A DNA stretch of 64,000 bases from Melitaea cinxia (lineage: Eukaryota > Arthropoda > Insecta > Lepidoptera > Nymphalidae), in assembly GCF_905220565.1 (NCBI RefSeq), contig NC_059398.1:13289210-13353209 (forward strand), given 5' to 3'. The translations under genes and the position numbers were made by a program. Below the pieces are notes generated by a model. That model made no database searches. It saw only the letters and a list, made by a program, of their open reading frames with translations, and was not told where the DNA came from. Of the stretch, positions 13,906 to 26,214 are shown one piece after another. The first letter of the stretch is position 1, and each line of letters begins with the position of its first letter.

Positions 13906-13985
13906 CTAGCTTTACGCTCGTGACTTCGCCCGCGTAGGTTATACGATTTTGGCTGTTCGGTTTCTTCCTGTTAAAATAAAGCCAA
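13906..13985 (-). mobile_element. Helitron 3'-end fragment, reversed
   Basis: CTAGCTTTACGCTCGTGACT followed by TCGCCCGCGTAGG is the reverse complement of a Helitron end of the type CGCGGGCGAAGTCACGAG...GCTAG. Only the terminal part is recognised. Confidence 0.5.
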
Positions 13986-15419
13986 TGTCACTCAGTGATA
14001 ACGTATATTTCTACTTTGGCATATTTCTACTTTACGCACGCTTGACTTGGGGTGTAAGCTAGTGAATGCGTGACGAGAACGTTACGAAATGTGAGATCGG
14101 GTGAGGCGAACGGAAGTTGAGAGGGAGACATAAGTTAAATATAAGAAGTTTTACTTCAGTCATGTGGTCTAAAAAACACTCGTTTTTTTAATTGTTCCAG
14201 GTTGGTTATTGTTACAAAAAAAAAACACATTGCCTCTTTATGATATTAGTATAAATTTGGTATATATCTCGTTAGATGTAATATGAGTATTTATGTACTT
14301 ATATTAATATACAATTAAATGAAAGATTAATTAAACTTCTTTTAAGAAGCTATCTGGCGTGTCAAAAGGAAAAAAAAAAATATGCAAAAATATCTAGTTA
14401 GTAAGAAAAAATATGAAACGTTATGTTAACATTATCATCATTCAAAGAACAGACTCTATTATAAATATCAACAAACAATATGGTTGTAACTGCAGAGGAC
14501 ATCAAGCGCTGATATATTATGTTAATGCAGATGATATAACCGTTCAAGCCACATTTTTTACTCCTTAAAATCGTTTTTGTAGAATATGACAAATATTTGT
14601 TTAGTATTTTTAAACTATTGGTTACTTATGTATTATATTAAATGAGTAGCGATAATGATAAGAGTTCGTAGCATCCTTAAAGCTAAACTTAACATATAGC
14701 TTTCTTTTGCAAATCTAAATAACAACGTAAAAGGTTAATAGGTAAGGTTGGAAATCGATGTTACAGCCAAGAGAATTGTACATTTATATTTAAATGTAAA
14801 TTGAATAAAAAAAAATACACGTCTATAAACATTTTACTAAACTTTTAGATTACAAACAATATTTTATTTTTACAGGATATCAAAAAACCTTTTTATAGAA
14901 TTAAATCAAGTAAATAATTAAATAAGCATATGCTATGTAATTGAAACATTCGTGTGGCTTATGTAAAATATTTAAAATTATAGGAGAGAGATGATTTTAC
15001 GAAATATAGAGCACAAACTTGTATGTAGGTGACTCATTTTTTAAGGCTTTACGAGATATTGCATAGACGATAAGAGTATTCATACGTACAAAGTAATGAT
15101 GAAATATAACTTTCTACAAAAGGGTTCAAATATGCAATAATTTATATGAGTTTCTGAATGAATATAATCTGAACAGATGCCAGATGCCTATCGCTATAGT
15201 AATATTAGATCGGTGCTGTCTGTAGGTCATGATCATACTTACATATGTATCTGCATCGAACACGCATTAAACAAATTACATTTATGTGCAAACAAATTAT
15301 TGGTATAATGGTATATCATACGGTAGTTGTTATTGAATATATTCATGTAGAAGTGAAAGAATAATATGACACGCTATGGACGAGTAAATTGCAACCTTGG
15401 TAATATCGCGTTATCGCAT
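13986..15419. other. AT-rich non-coding stretch
   Basis: A moderately GC-rich patch at 14030-14130 (GTGAATGCGTGACGAGAACG) looks like repeat debris. Otherwise nothing is supported. Confidence 0.45.
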
Positions 15420-16180
15420 TACTTATTCTAAGCGCGTTTCAAAGATCGTGAAACCATGAAAGCGATTCGTTTTCCTTCTTGACGACCGTCGAGATAATAG
15501 ATAACGTATTGTCCAACATTTACACTAGGGATTATAGCGTAAACGTTATTAACGTAAACTTCAGTACAAACAGACGCGGCCTTGAACGCTAAGCAGATCG
15601 TTCGAAAATACTCGGCGTGTGGAAATAGCCACGATGAAAATACGAGCACGTGATGTTACGTACCTCGCGTAAAGCCGTTTGGAGAAAATCGATGGTGCTT
15701 GCCACTCGGCGACCGACGGCTGACTGAGCCACTGTGTCAGCGGAACGCGCCCCACCCGAGCCTCCGCCCGCCTGACTTGTCACAATTAAAAAAATATTTT
15801 TCACTACACTTTAAAAAAATAATTGATGGACACTGAGTGTTTTTGCGATCAGGCGAGTGTGAGGTCTTATTGTTCGCGGCTACGCGCTAGGTCGCGACCG
15901 ACGTGCTTGCAGTTCCGAGTGAGGCGGCGGACTGGTCGGAGCGAGCACAGCCAGCGAGCCGACGAAACCCCCGGCCCCCGCCGTGACGTCGCTCGACGAT
16001 GGTGGAAATTAGCAGCTTCCCGAGCGAGGGTCGTCAGATGTAGGTCACGGGGACTGGGCTGCACTTGCCCACTCTACCGTGCTGATACACTCGACAAGTT
16101 TAAGGACGTTACTGTAAGATTGGGCGCATACAATTGTAGGTGTATGCTACGCTTTCGTAGCGTTATGAGTGCAACGTAGG
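15420..16180. promoter_or_regulatory. GC/CpG-rich island, probable promoter region
   Basis: Within tens of kilobases of AT-rich DNA this block is strikingly GC-rich and full of CG dinucleotides, most strongly at 15640-15770 and 15840-16070. It contains no recognised transposon. Such islands in insect genomes often mark 5' ends of genes. The minus-strand side holds an initiator-like TCAGT and a strong splice donor (next entry). Open frames across it are arginine- and serine-rich and look like by-products of base composition. Confidence 0.45.
15664..15725 (-). other. Candidate non-coding first exon with initiator and 5' splice site
   Basis: On the minus strand GGCTCAGTCAGCC provides the arthropod initiator TCAGT with the start A at 15725. 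The transcript would run about 62 nt to ACGCGAG at 15664 and then the donor GTACGTAAC at 15663-15655. No ATG lies in that stretch, so it would be 5' UTR. The gene would extend to lower coordinates, where I could not identify its coding exons, so the assignment rests on the signals and the GC island alone. Confidence 0.35.
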
Positions 16181-16619
16181 TGATTATTACTTCTACTATG
16201 AAACTCCTTTTAGAACCGGGACATATTCGCTTTCCATACTTCCATATTTACCCTCTAAAAATCTAATAAATATCTTATATCGTCTCTATGGTTTAGTTTT
16301 TAGTAAGTTGACTGTTTATAAATTATAAAAATATTAAAAATTTTCCCCTTTAACCAAATAAAATATATTTCGCCGGAGGCCTTCAATTTATTCTTTGAAA
16401 ATAAATTATAGCACAGTGTATTACAATAGAGTAATATACGGTTGAAAAGGCTTTCATGTCTCTAGGCGAATCGTATATTTAGATTAAATATGAGTATTTT
16501 ATATAGTTGAGTACCGTATCCCGAACCCCTAATTACAAAGACAATTTTTGATAAAATTCGTATGTTAACTGAGGTTTAACAGTTAATTGAACTATTTCTG
16601 TTGTGTTGTAGGGCACTTG
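16181..16619. other. AT-rich non-coding stretch
   Basis: No feature recognised between the GC island and the repeat at 16620. Confidence 0.5.
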
Positions 16620-16830
16620 CTCAAAATCTTATTCAAAATCTGGAGCAGTCCGACTGGGGAAGTACCTTGACCTTACAGAAGATCACAGATAAATTGATAA
16701 TATTGCTTTCAAGCAGTGTTGTGTTCCTGTGGTCCTGTGTCGGCAACGGGTGTTCTGGTATTGCGGGCGTCATATACGCTACAGTATTCGCTTACTATCA
16801 GTAGAGTCGTATTTGCCGACCTAATAGTAT
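16620..16830 (+). repeat. Lepidopteran interspersed repeat (GTCGGCAAACAAGCG family), diverged
   Basis: CCGACTGGGGAAGTACCTTG, ACCTTACAGAAGATCACAG, AAGCAGTGTTGTGTTCCTGT and the closing TTTGCCGACCTAATAG match in order the reverse complement of the 6096-6290 repeat family, with deletions. The 67-codon open frame here is incidental. Confidence 0.7.
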
Positions 16831-17509
16831 AAAAAATGTTAAATTATTATTTACCATCTTCATTTATCCCTGCTCTAACCCCACTTCGTGTGATATGATC
16901 CTACGTGTGGGTCTAAGAGCAAGGGTTATTTTCTCAATTCGTTCATCTCTCAACACGTACGTTATGAATTTTTTGCGTAATTTTAAGTGTTCATGAATGG
17001 TCAAGTATGTGGTCGGCTCATGTTTTCGTGGAAAGGAGCAAAGGGTTATTCGTCTACTCACTACAGTTGTTATAAATGAAATAATATTTTAAAATATGTA
17101 GTCTAACACCACAAACGCAATTTATCAATATTAAATTTTCGTCCAAATTTCGCTTGTAGTTTCACAACTGAAAAAAAAATGTTTAAATTGAGCAATCCAG
17201 TATTTAATGGTGCACGATATTCAAAGGGAACCTGACTTATGAAAAAATAAAAATTAGCGATTAAATGTGTGCCAAGCTATGGTAAAATATCAATGTTATA
17301 ATTTAATAAAATAAATAAATTAATAAATTCAATAAAATATCAACATATTTTACCGTTTTGATTTTCATTGTACATTGCTGAGAGGGTTACATGCGCTTTT
17401 TCGTTATTTTGGATGAGTACATGCTGTCGGTACTTTTAGCTGAAAATACACAAAGTTGATAGCTCCTTGTTTTTACGGTTACATTTATTTGGTATAAAAA
17501 CAAAATTGC
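16831..17509. other. Non-coding stretch with an unexplained minus-strand frame
   Basis: The minus strand is open for 65 codons at 16864-17061 with a mixed, non-repetitive composition rich in charged residues. No domain, splice signal or promoter was recognised. The rest is AT-rich. Confidence 0.3.
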
Positions 17510-18026
17510 TTTTTAACCGACTTCAAAAAAGGAGGAGGTTACCCAATTCGACCGTAAATATATATATTTTTTTATGTATGTTCGGGGATAACTTCGTCGT
17601 TTATGAACCGATTTTGATAATTATTTTTATGTTGGAAAGGAGGTATCCTAAGTGTGGTACCATGATAAGGAAACAAGGATCTGATGATGGGATCTCAGAG
17701 AAATCAAGAAAAACTCTCGAAAATCCGCATAACTTATTACTGGGTGTAACAATGTCGATAATTTTTAATTTAATCGAAAGCCGATATTTATCATGTGGTC
17801 ACAATTAAATTTCGTCGAGATCTGATCACAACTTTTGGAGTAATCTTTGATAATGCGTATTTACTTGACTATTTTTTCGTCTACCTAAGTTGTATTACTT
17901 GTCGATATAATTGAAGTCGGTTTTTCTTCGTTTGCCTACAAACACAATTATTCGCCTACCTAGTTGTATTACTTGTCGATGTAATTGAAGTCGGTTTTTT
18001 TTTCGTTTGCGAGCAAACACAATTAT
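17510..18026 (+). mobile_element. CCGACTTC-ended repeat, near full length
   Basis: It begins AACCGACTTCAAAAAAGGAG and ends GAAGTCGG plus a T-run and CGTTTGC, so the two ends are short inverted repeats (CCGACTTC/GAAGTCGG). The middle contains TTCGGGGATAACTTCGTCG and AAACCGATTTTGATAAT-like blocks. Copies or parts lie at 36541-39998, 57905-58090 and 62604-62928. The last about 75 bp is tandemly duplicated (17884-17955 and 17956-18026). Non-coding. Confidence 0.7.
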
Positions 18027-18185
18027 ATACAATTGTTGTTAGTTCAATATTGTAATAATACGAGTAGATAGTGTGCCACATAGTAATCTATGAAGTAAAA
18101 GTTACTATTATTTAATAAAATGCAATTTTAGAAGCTTTTTCAGTAAAATAATCTTGACTTTTTAATTCCAGTAACTTTTTTTTTG

Positions 18186-18312
18186 TTATCGTTACTCATA
18201 GTAGGTAATATCCGCCAACCCGCAGTGGAGCAGCGTGGTGGATTACACTCTGATCTTCTCCTTCATGGGGAATTATGCCTATACCCAGCATTGGGATATT
18301 ACAGACTGAAGC
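18186..18312 (+). repeat. SINE body fragment
   Basis: CGTTACTCATAGTAGG, TCCGCCAACCCGCAGTGGAG and ATTGGGATATTACAGACTGA match the end of the composite SINE at 8645-8985 in the opposite orientation. The tRNA head is absent. Confidence 0.65.
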
Positions 18313-19422
18313 GCAACATTTTTTTAAATAATTTAAACACTTTTTCTATTAATATTTTTATAAAAGCACACACACCTAGAGCTTTTTAATTACGATGTAA
18401 ATATCTGTGGATGCATTATAATAATTAAAATAAAAATACATAAAAAAACTCACAAAAGTAGTCTTAAAATATTAGGACACATTAAGAGTTTTTTTTTTCT
18501 TCGGATTATTTCAAATGACCTGAGGGAAAATTTCAATTTCTGCCCTGTTGACTTAAATTACTGTTAAGTAAGTACTCTACGACTTTTAACGTAAATGCGT
18601 ACTTGAATTTATGGTAAATTGATGCCTAAGCAATTCCTAAAACTAATAAGTGTGGTATTTGACGTTACAATAAAATATATACTTGCATTTCATCTAAATA
18701 TTAAAATACTTTTTAATTTTATAAGTTATAATATATTTTTATAACATCTTAGATTCTAATAATTCGTCTTTTTTTAAGTAAAAATTAATAGAATCAAATT
18801 TCATACGAGTGATGATGACTGTGTATCTATGATGTTCAAAGTAGAAAAATAAAATATCGTAGCATAGGAATGAAATAGAGAATATTTAAGTAGTTCAAGA
18901 GGGTTCAAGGATCGCAATCCGAAAAAGCCCTAAAGGCAATCACGCCAGAATAATTGAGCGGTACCTAAGATGAATTTTGGCTTAGAGACAGGTATTTCGG
19001 GATAGCAAAATACTAGTTTTTATTTCGAAGTAATAAATGGTTTTTTCGGACGAGGAACGGTGAGAGAATGAGATAAGTAAAAGGACTTCTAGTATTCCTA
19101 TTTCAAACAGGTGTAAAATAGAATATGTAAAGTAATAAAATCTAATCATACTTTCATCAAAAGGTTCTGTTGCTATCTAGGACCTTTTCTTTATAACAAG
19201 CTGAATGCCGAGATTTCTATTCACAAGTTGACGAGACTTAAGTGTAAGCAGGCTGTAATTACATATTTACAAGATAAAACCTATGGTACAGAATAATTAT
19301 TAAAAATACATACATTGTAATTTTTTGTATTAACGTATTCTTAAATATATATATATATATATATATTCTTTTGTTTTGGTATTTTATTTAAATTGACTGA
19401 CAAACACCCTTACATAAATTTT
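18313..19422. other. AT-rich non-coding stretch
   Basis: No gene seen. A TA microsatellite lies at about 19347-19365. Confidence 0.5.
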
Positions 19423-19625
19423 GACTAGCCCGTTGGCGAAGTGGTGGTTGGAAGTGGAAGTTGGCGAGTTGTAGTGGCCTCTGCTTTCTGTACCGCGGGT
19501 TGCGGGTTCGATTCCCGCCTGCTGTAATATTTGTATTTATATATGTATTATTTCTATGTATATTTATCAAAAAATATATAGTTATAACAGTCAGCTGTTA
19601 CCTGTTGATTGTCTTGATACTAAAT
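19423..19625 (+). mobile_element. tRNA-derived SINE
   Basis: The head has A-box-like TTGGCGAAGTGGTGG and a B box in GCGGGTTCGATTCCCGCC, followed by the family tail TGTAATATTTGTATTTATAT and TAACAGTCAGCTGTTACCTG. The same tail appears on the minus strand at 24928-25165 and on the plus strand at 42051-42190. The extra insert inside the head makes it unlikely to be a true tRNA. Confidence 0.75.
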
Positions 19626-19744
19626 TTAATTAAAAAAACGTAAGATATGAAATTTAAGCAAACAAACTTTTCGTTCACAATGTTTTACATCAATTCCCAA
19701 AAGGAGAAAACAGGAGATTTTTATCCTTTTAAGTCCTAATATAA
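19626..19744. other. Spacer
   Basis: AT-rich, no feature seen. Confidence 0.5.
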
Positions 19745-20050
19745 ATTTAAATTTTTATCTTTTCTCGTGGGTGTCGTAAGAGGTGACTAAAGGATAACAC
19801 AGTTCCACTACCACCTTCGAACATAAAAAGCAGACCGATGGCGGGACAACCATCCAACTGCTAGCTTTGAAATACATAGGCCGAAGACTGGCAGCAGCGT
19901 CGTCAGTGCTACAAACCCAGCCCTTCGGTCACCAACCCGCCTGCCCAGCGTGGTGACTATGGGCAACACACATGAGTTCACGCCATTTTTGGCGCGAACT
20001 TGTGGAGGCCTATGTCCAGCAGTGGACTGCAATAGGCTGAACTGACTGAC
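19745..20050 (+). repeat. LINE-derived lepidopteran repeat
   Basis: It starts TCTCGTGGGTGTCGTAAGAG and runs through GCCGAAGACTGGCAGCAGCG and CTGCCCAGCGTGGTGACTAT to TATGTCCAGCAGTGGACTGC. Its last codons read ELVEAYVQQWTAIG and a stop, the C-terminus of a LINE polymerase, so it is a deleted LINE. Close relatives lie at 20884-21175, 43800-44018 and, reversed, 29783-29965. Confidence 0.8.
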
Positions 20051-20883
20051 TGAACTAACTGAAATAACTGATCCTTTTAAGGATTCAGCTTGACAGTTAA
20101 GTAGCTGACATCTTTACATGCTATCGAATTATATTCATCCTCAATATTATCAATCGTTCAGATTTATCAAAACGAAAAAAAAAAAAACAAACAAAATGTC
20201 CTCCTCCTTAAAATAGGCTTTATAAGTATTTTCAAGAGTGTTTGAATCGTCTAAATAAATAATTAATTAAATTCTACTTTTAATGTTTAAATTTTTTATA
20301 GTTAGTGTAAAGCTATTGTTTATATGAATTCAAATATTCATAACGTTATTACGAATTAAATATGTTAATATTGTAAGTGAGAATATTTTATGAAAAAGAT
20401 CCCTAAGGGAACCTTGGAGTTCCACGATCATGCTGAAAATAGCCCTTTTTTGCAAGTCAAATATATTAACTATATTTAGCGGTACTCCATAGTAACAAAC
20501 CGTAAGACATTGTTTAGAAACTGTTGAAATAACTTAAATATACTAATCTAGCGATGTTGGTCAGTTGATGAACTTTCCTAACCGCGAATGCCGCAGAGTA
20601 AAACCTTCAAGTGAGGGATGATAAATGGAAATTCCACTAAAGTTTTAAATTCATATTAGTCCCTAAGAAAACTGTGATAGCGTTAAAAATAAGACTCTTA
20701 ATTTCTAAATTATTTATTATAGCCAAGAAAGGCAAAAACACAGAATAACTTAAGTTTGAATGGACAACTTACATTTTAATTTAAAAAATTGACCTCATAA
20801 AGCAAAAAATGTGTATTCAAAAAAATATATAATTTTTATTGGCTATATTACGAAATCGTACTGTGTGGCTACGGTACTCAAGA
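20051..20883. other. AT-rich non-coding stretch
   Basis: No feature supported. Confidence 0.5.
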
Positions 20884-21175
20884 ATATAGCCATCCCCTCT
20901 CTTCCCGTGGGTGTCGTAAGAGGCGACTAAGGGATAACACAGTTCCACTAACACCTTGGAACTTAAAAAGCCGACCGGTGGCGAGATAACCATCCAACTG
21001 CTGGCTTTGAAATACACAGACCGAAGACGGGCAGCAGCGTCTTCGGTGCGACAAAGCCAGTACTGCGGTCACCAACCCGCCTGCCCAGCGTGGTGACTAT
21101 AGGCAACACACATGAGTTCACGCTATTTTTGGCGTAAACTTGTGCCTATGTCCAACAGTGGACTGTATAGGCTGT
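20884..21175 (+). repeat. LINE-derived lepidopteran repeat, second copy
   Basis: Same order of blocks as 19745-20050 (TCCCGTGGGTGTCGTAAGAG to TATGTCCAACAGTGGACTG), 0.85 kb downstream and in the same orientation. Small deletions near the end remove the intact AYVQQW coding. It may be a separate insertion or an old duplication. Confidence 0.8.
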
Positions 21176-21314
21176 AATGATTACGAAATCCCATTAATAA
21201 CATTTTGACAAAAAAATTTAAAACGAATTGTATATTGGAAGATAAAAATTAAAAAAAAAAACTTAAAATCTCTTAAGGTCAAAAAACCAAAATTCTTTCA
21301 GAAATAATGACTGG

Positions 21315-21530
21315 CTGAAAAATGTAAATTTGAATCAGGTAAGCACAGTTTGAATTGGGTAAGCACGTTTTTATCTAAGGATAGTGACTTTCATAGCTGG
21401 TAAGTATTATTTCATCGAAAAAGATTAAGAGCTAACTTTGAAAGCTGGTAAGGACTATTAGATCGAAAAAATGCCTTAATTATTCACATTTAAAACTGGT
21501 AAAGATCATTTGATCGAAAAGAGGTTTTTT
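21315..21530 (+). repeat. Degenerate tandem repeat, about 55-60 bp unit
   Basis: Successive copies of a motif like GCTGGTAAGNACTATT followed by GATCGAAAAA occur at about 21395, 21440 and 21495, with more diverged GGTAAGCAC versions at 21340-21365. Units differ a lot, so the array is old. Confidence 0.55.
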
Positions 21531-24500
21531 AAAACTCACGTTCACGCTTGAAGTAATATACTGCGTTGCTCTTTCTATCCGATTCATCATACATATCGGG
21601 TGGAGTAATGTAATATCGAGTAATGTTGATCTAAACACTATTATATTATTATTATTAAAGGTGGAAATAAAAAATGTGTTTTATTTGTTTTCAAAGAAAT
21701 TCGACTTCAAATTATCGAGAAGAACTAGCATATTACAATACCTTTATTATAAAGGATAATTCAAAAATTTCTCGCCACATTCCTACGAACGCAATAAAAT
21801 AGTGTAAATTATTATTAAACGAATCATAATTATGTTTATTTATACCTAATGATATTTTCTTTATAATATTAATAAACAATATAAAAGCTCCTGACTTATC
21901 TTGTCGGAGATTCCGAATTTCTGGTGAGAATTGGAACAAATGTTCCAATGAGATTTACTGAAGATCTTTACTTAATTAATTCTAATGAAACAATTTTAAT
22001 TAAAAATAGCGTTTAGCGCAAAAATTTTGAATGTATTATAATATCACAGATTAGTTTAGTTACCGATACAGTAACTGCATTTTATTATACATATACACAC
22101 AAATATACTATATATATAGGTATATATTTGTGTGTATAGGTATATTATGTTCAAGTTGTATTTACATATACGTTCAAGTTGCATTTAGCTCAAGAATAAA
22201 ATAGTTATGAAACCTGTACCTAGACATTGTTATTACCGGAATCGGTCCTGGTCACACCGACGAGCGAGGCCACGTATCGTCATTGTTTAGCATCATTTTC
22301 TGTTATTACTTCAATCCATATGTAATGTCATTGTCACACTGTAGTTGCGAAACAGCTGTGTGAAAAAAACGTTTATCTTTATTTGCGTGTAAATATACAA
22401 TTACATTTTGTATTTTATTATTTTTACACTTGTTTGAGTTATTGAATTTATTTATTAATACAATATTTTGTTAACTTTCAAGAACATGGGTAAATAGTTA
22501 TGCTTGCAATTAATTGTTACTTGTAAAACAAGCTATATAAGAAATGTTCAATGACCTCATTTATATATAGAAATATGTTGTATCAATAAACTAATCTCGC
22601 AGCAGACTTTCATTTGCTAAATTTGTCATATGCTCTTAAAACTTTCCGAGCTGAAGCATTAGGATTATCTCGCGTTATTGACATGTTAAGACTTGTCTTG
22701 TCAATATCGTTTCGAAGTTTCTTAGAAACATGTTCAATCTCTCAGGTTTAGTACGATGTTGAACTTTCGTTAATATTTACTAAATGTAGCTAATTAGTGT
22801 CGAACATTTTATCTTTATAATTTTGATATTTTAAAATTAAATTTTTATTGTTTTCAAGTCGGAGTTGTTTTCGTATGAGATCATAAAGTTCATTATGACT
22901 CGGATGTCTAGCGATAATAATGTGTAACACACGGTGAATAAGAAAGCCGAAAGTCGACATACTTTGAGTATTTTAATTTTTTTTAAAGTACCACTCAAGA
23001 AATATCAAATATTTGGAGGCAGCGGCAATTATTTAACATCTGTTGACACTTCTGCTTATTTATGGAAAGTAATGGTGATACCATTGTTCGATGAGTTCGG
23101 TTAGCGTTAGTGCTGCAAAAATATATTTTACAAAAACGCATTATTTTTCCATCTCTCAAAGGAAAAAATAGCAAAATCGGTTGTTAGTTTGAGGCACACA
23201 GTTGCACAGGTTAAAAACAGGGTGTTTTTGATACAAACCATAATTTTGCTACCTAGATATAGTGACTTACTGAGTTTTCAGCGACTCATACTTCACTTAC
23301 TACAAACATTTCTTCACTATGGAAGGGATACCTGATTCATATGTATATTTGTTGTATTATTTTTAGGACCAGCTGTTGATTGTAGAAAATCTGTTGTAGT
23401 AGCTTTGTTTGATACAAACATACATGTTCGGTACTAGACTCTCTGCCAACGTAAATATCATCTTAAAATGACGGTGAGTATTACCGCGATTGAAGATGAC
23501 GCCAACTCTATTCCAATACATAAGAATAATCTCTTTAGTCCTAGTCCAAACTGCATTCCGATTGGCCTCGTAGTCTTAGTTTATACATGGGCTACGGCAT
23601 TACATAGGTGTTCAGTATTTTTGTACTTTGGTGCTTAATTTGTACAAATTCTGTAATACGTTGTTACAGTTAAATTTCTTAATCATCAATCATTTTAACA
23701 GCAGCACTTTATTGATTATCCTAGAATAACAACTCATTCAGTGGTGGAACAGCTCTTTTAATAAAAACAGAATTTGGGCTTAATAGTAGTTTCATTTTAA
23801 TATATTAACATTCATTATGAATTGTGTAATTGTCACATAAGGTAAGATTATAGTATATATGAAATGCGGAGACGCATGTTTAATTTGCAGCTCTTCCTAA
23901 TTTGCTTTGCGGCTAGAAGCCTAATATCTATCTATGATAAAAGGCCATGAATTTAAATCTTAGTTAACACTTCTAGAAGTTATCCGGCCTAGCTGTGCTT
24001 TTCAACAAATGATTCCATACTTATTGCACAACCTTCAAATATTTATAACTACGACTGTAGTCAGAGGTTTATGCTTAAATACTTTATCTTAGGAGAAAAA
24101 AAAAGGTTTAGTTCAACAGTAAATAATTTACTAGTCACATCAGTGCATTACGGTTTAATATTACTGTAAAATAAAATAAAAAAACATTGTAACACAGTAA
24201 CGCTACACTAAGTAGCGTTACTTTGCAATGTTCTTTCATAATAGCCATTGCTCATAATAGGCATTATTCATAATGGCCGCCTAACAACGAATCCAAATTA
24301 TCAATAATTTTACTCCAAGTGTTAAAACAAAATAAAAAAGGCTTGTAAAATAGTGTTATGTATCGTCAATATTTCAGTAGTTCACGCTTCTTCAGTAGAT
24401 ATAGGTACTTTAATCTTAACCTTCACGATATGAATTGTTGATGGATTTCATGTAACATAGTTCGCTGTCTCGTTGCTTGTCAAGATTTTGATGTAAAATA

Positions 24501-24927
24501 TAATGAAAAGTCTGTTTATAGTTTATAATTTATATGTACTGTTTATAGTTTATATAAAGTTTATAGTAAGAATTTCAGTATGTTCATGTGACGAAACCGT
24601 AATTAAGTAACATGTTATTATTTTATTGTATTATTTTTAATGAAAGTGTAAAAAAACTCTTTATACCATTTACTTCAAATTTAGAGAGTGGGTAACATAT
24701 AACGCAATTCTTTTGTCACTTTTAATCTAAAGGTATTAAAAATATATAAAAAATAATAACAAATTTTAAAATTGTTGTAGTTTTCCCCTTAATCTGTGCG
24801 AAAAAATTGTTTATTTACATACTAAAAATGTATTTCTGATAACAAATGAAATCGATGACTTTACTAAACCCAGATAAGAAACATATTTTAATAATTAAAT
24901 AAATAAAAAAAAATTCTACACAATACA
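21531..24927. other. AT-rich non-coding stretch
   Basis: No gene established. A hairpin-forming sequence lies near 22090-22138 (TATACACACAAATATAC and its near complement). At 23468 an ATGACG followed by GTGAGT could be read as a start plus donor but has no support. The rest is featureless. Confidence 0.45.
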
Positions 24928-25165
24928 CACACGGTCGTCTGTTCCTAAAGTAAGCAACTTAATGCTTCTGTTATAGGTAACCGCCGACTGGTATATAGCT
25001 ATATTTTTTTTTTTTCGATAAATATACTTATAAATAATACATATAAAAATATATAAATAAATATTTATATTACACCCAGACTCGGGGTGGGAATCGAACC
25101 CACAACCCTCGGAGCAGAAAGCAGGGTTACTACAAACTGCGCCAACGGGATAGTTTTTTTTTATG
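24928..25165 (-). mobile_element. tRNA-derived SINE
   Basis: On the minus strand: CCCGTTGGCGCAGTTTGTAG (A-box side), TGTGGGTTCGATTCCCACCC (B box), GGGTGTAATATTTATATT, then TAGGAACAGACGACCGTGTG at the 3' end. Same family as 19423-19625, and better preserved. Confidence 0.8.
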
Positions 25166-26214
25166 GTAACTAGGAAATAAGTGTACATATATGATAACTA
25201 GCAAATAAGTGTAAATATAGATATAAATAAGAAAAATAATAATGTTCAGAAATTAGAATGGAATTATGTTTATACTTCTCCATATAGTATTACGTATTTA
25301 GTAAGGAAAAAAAAAACCGTCAGCGTCGGATCACGTCTTAGTTTTACCAGGCAGTCACAGGACTGTCGATCTGTAGTAATAAAGAAAAATCGCCTGTGGT
25401 ATTATTATAATGCATGAATGATTAACAAAAGGCACGGGCATTTTGAGCCCGTGGATCAAAATTTTTAAATAATTAAAAAAGCAAAAAAAAAGACGGGCTA
25501 GTTTTGCAGAATTAATAATAAGTTTCCATGCGAAAACCTTTAAAATGCTTTAGTGGAAGAATAAGTGTTATTTAAATTATATCAGTAGTAATATGAAGTA
25601 TCAAATTTGAACCAAAGTTTATAAAATGGTTAGAAGAGAAGTTATAAAAGGTTTTTTTATTTTTAAACATCAGTAAAATATTTTCTTTCAAACATTGTAT
25701 TCTATAACGCACAGAGAATATGTATTTATTCAAGTGTAAACCACATTTTCTTTTACATAAAAGTTTCTATAAGCTCCATACAAAGGCTTAAGATATTTGT
25801 CGCTTTATATGTATCCCTAAAGGAATTACATTGACAATGCACTGTAATATTACGTAAATTCTTCTTTCATTGTATGTTGCTTACATGAACAAATTTATGA
25901 TAGGTTTATTTACAATTGGTTTACAATTGTCAGTCTACTAAATGAAATTTTCATTTAATTGTCATTTACACAACCTAACCGGCCAGCGTTTGCCTCGTCT
26001 TACAAACTGTCAAACGCAAGAAATTAAAATGTTTTTTCAAAATTTCCCAGTTTTATACGTAATTTACTAATTGTTATTACTTGTTACTACTTCCTACTTC
26101 TTATGATTGCTCCGCTGTTTATAAATGGACTCCCTGCTATACCGTTCTGATAACAGTATGCATACTTAGTGCGCTTAAAAAAATCGATAGCGCGATTCAG
26201 GCTCAGTTCGCGTA
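25166..26214. other. AT-rich non-coding stretch
   Basis: A stable hairpin CACGGGC-attttga-GCCCGTG lies at 25433-25453. No gene seen. Confidence 0.5.

Noticed and set aside
15823..16179. 118-codon arginine-rich frame in the GC island
   Set aside because: Composition follows from GC-rich DNA, overlapping frames are equally open on both strands, and no domain is visible.
16601..16804. Acceptor-like TTGTGTTGTAG followed by an open frame, as a host exon
   Set aside because: The sequence is a diverged copy of the interspersed repeat at 6096-6290 in opposite orientation.
23468..23640. ATGACG followed by GTGAGT (possible start plus donor) or a ~57-codon frame
   Set aside because: Neither reading has a supporting domain, upstream signal or partner exon.
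25431..25454. Histone-mRNA-like stem-loop (CACGGGC-attttga-GCCCGTG)
   Set aside because: The stem is too long and the loop does not fit the histone consensus; no histone ORF is near.
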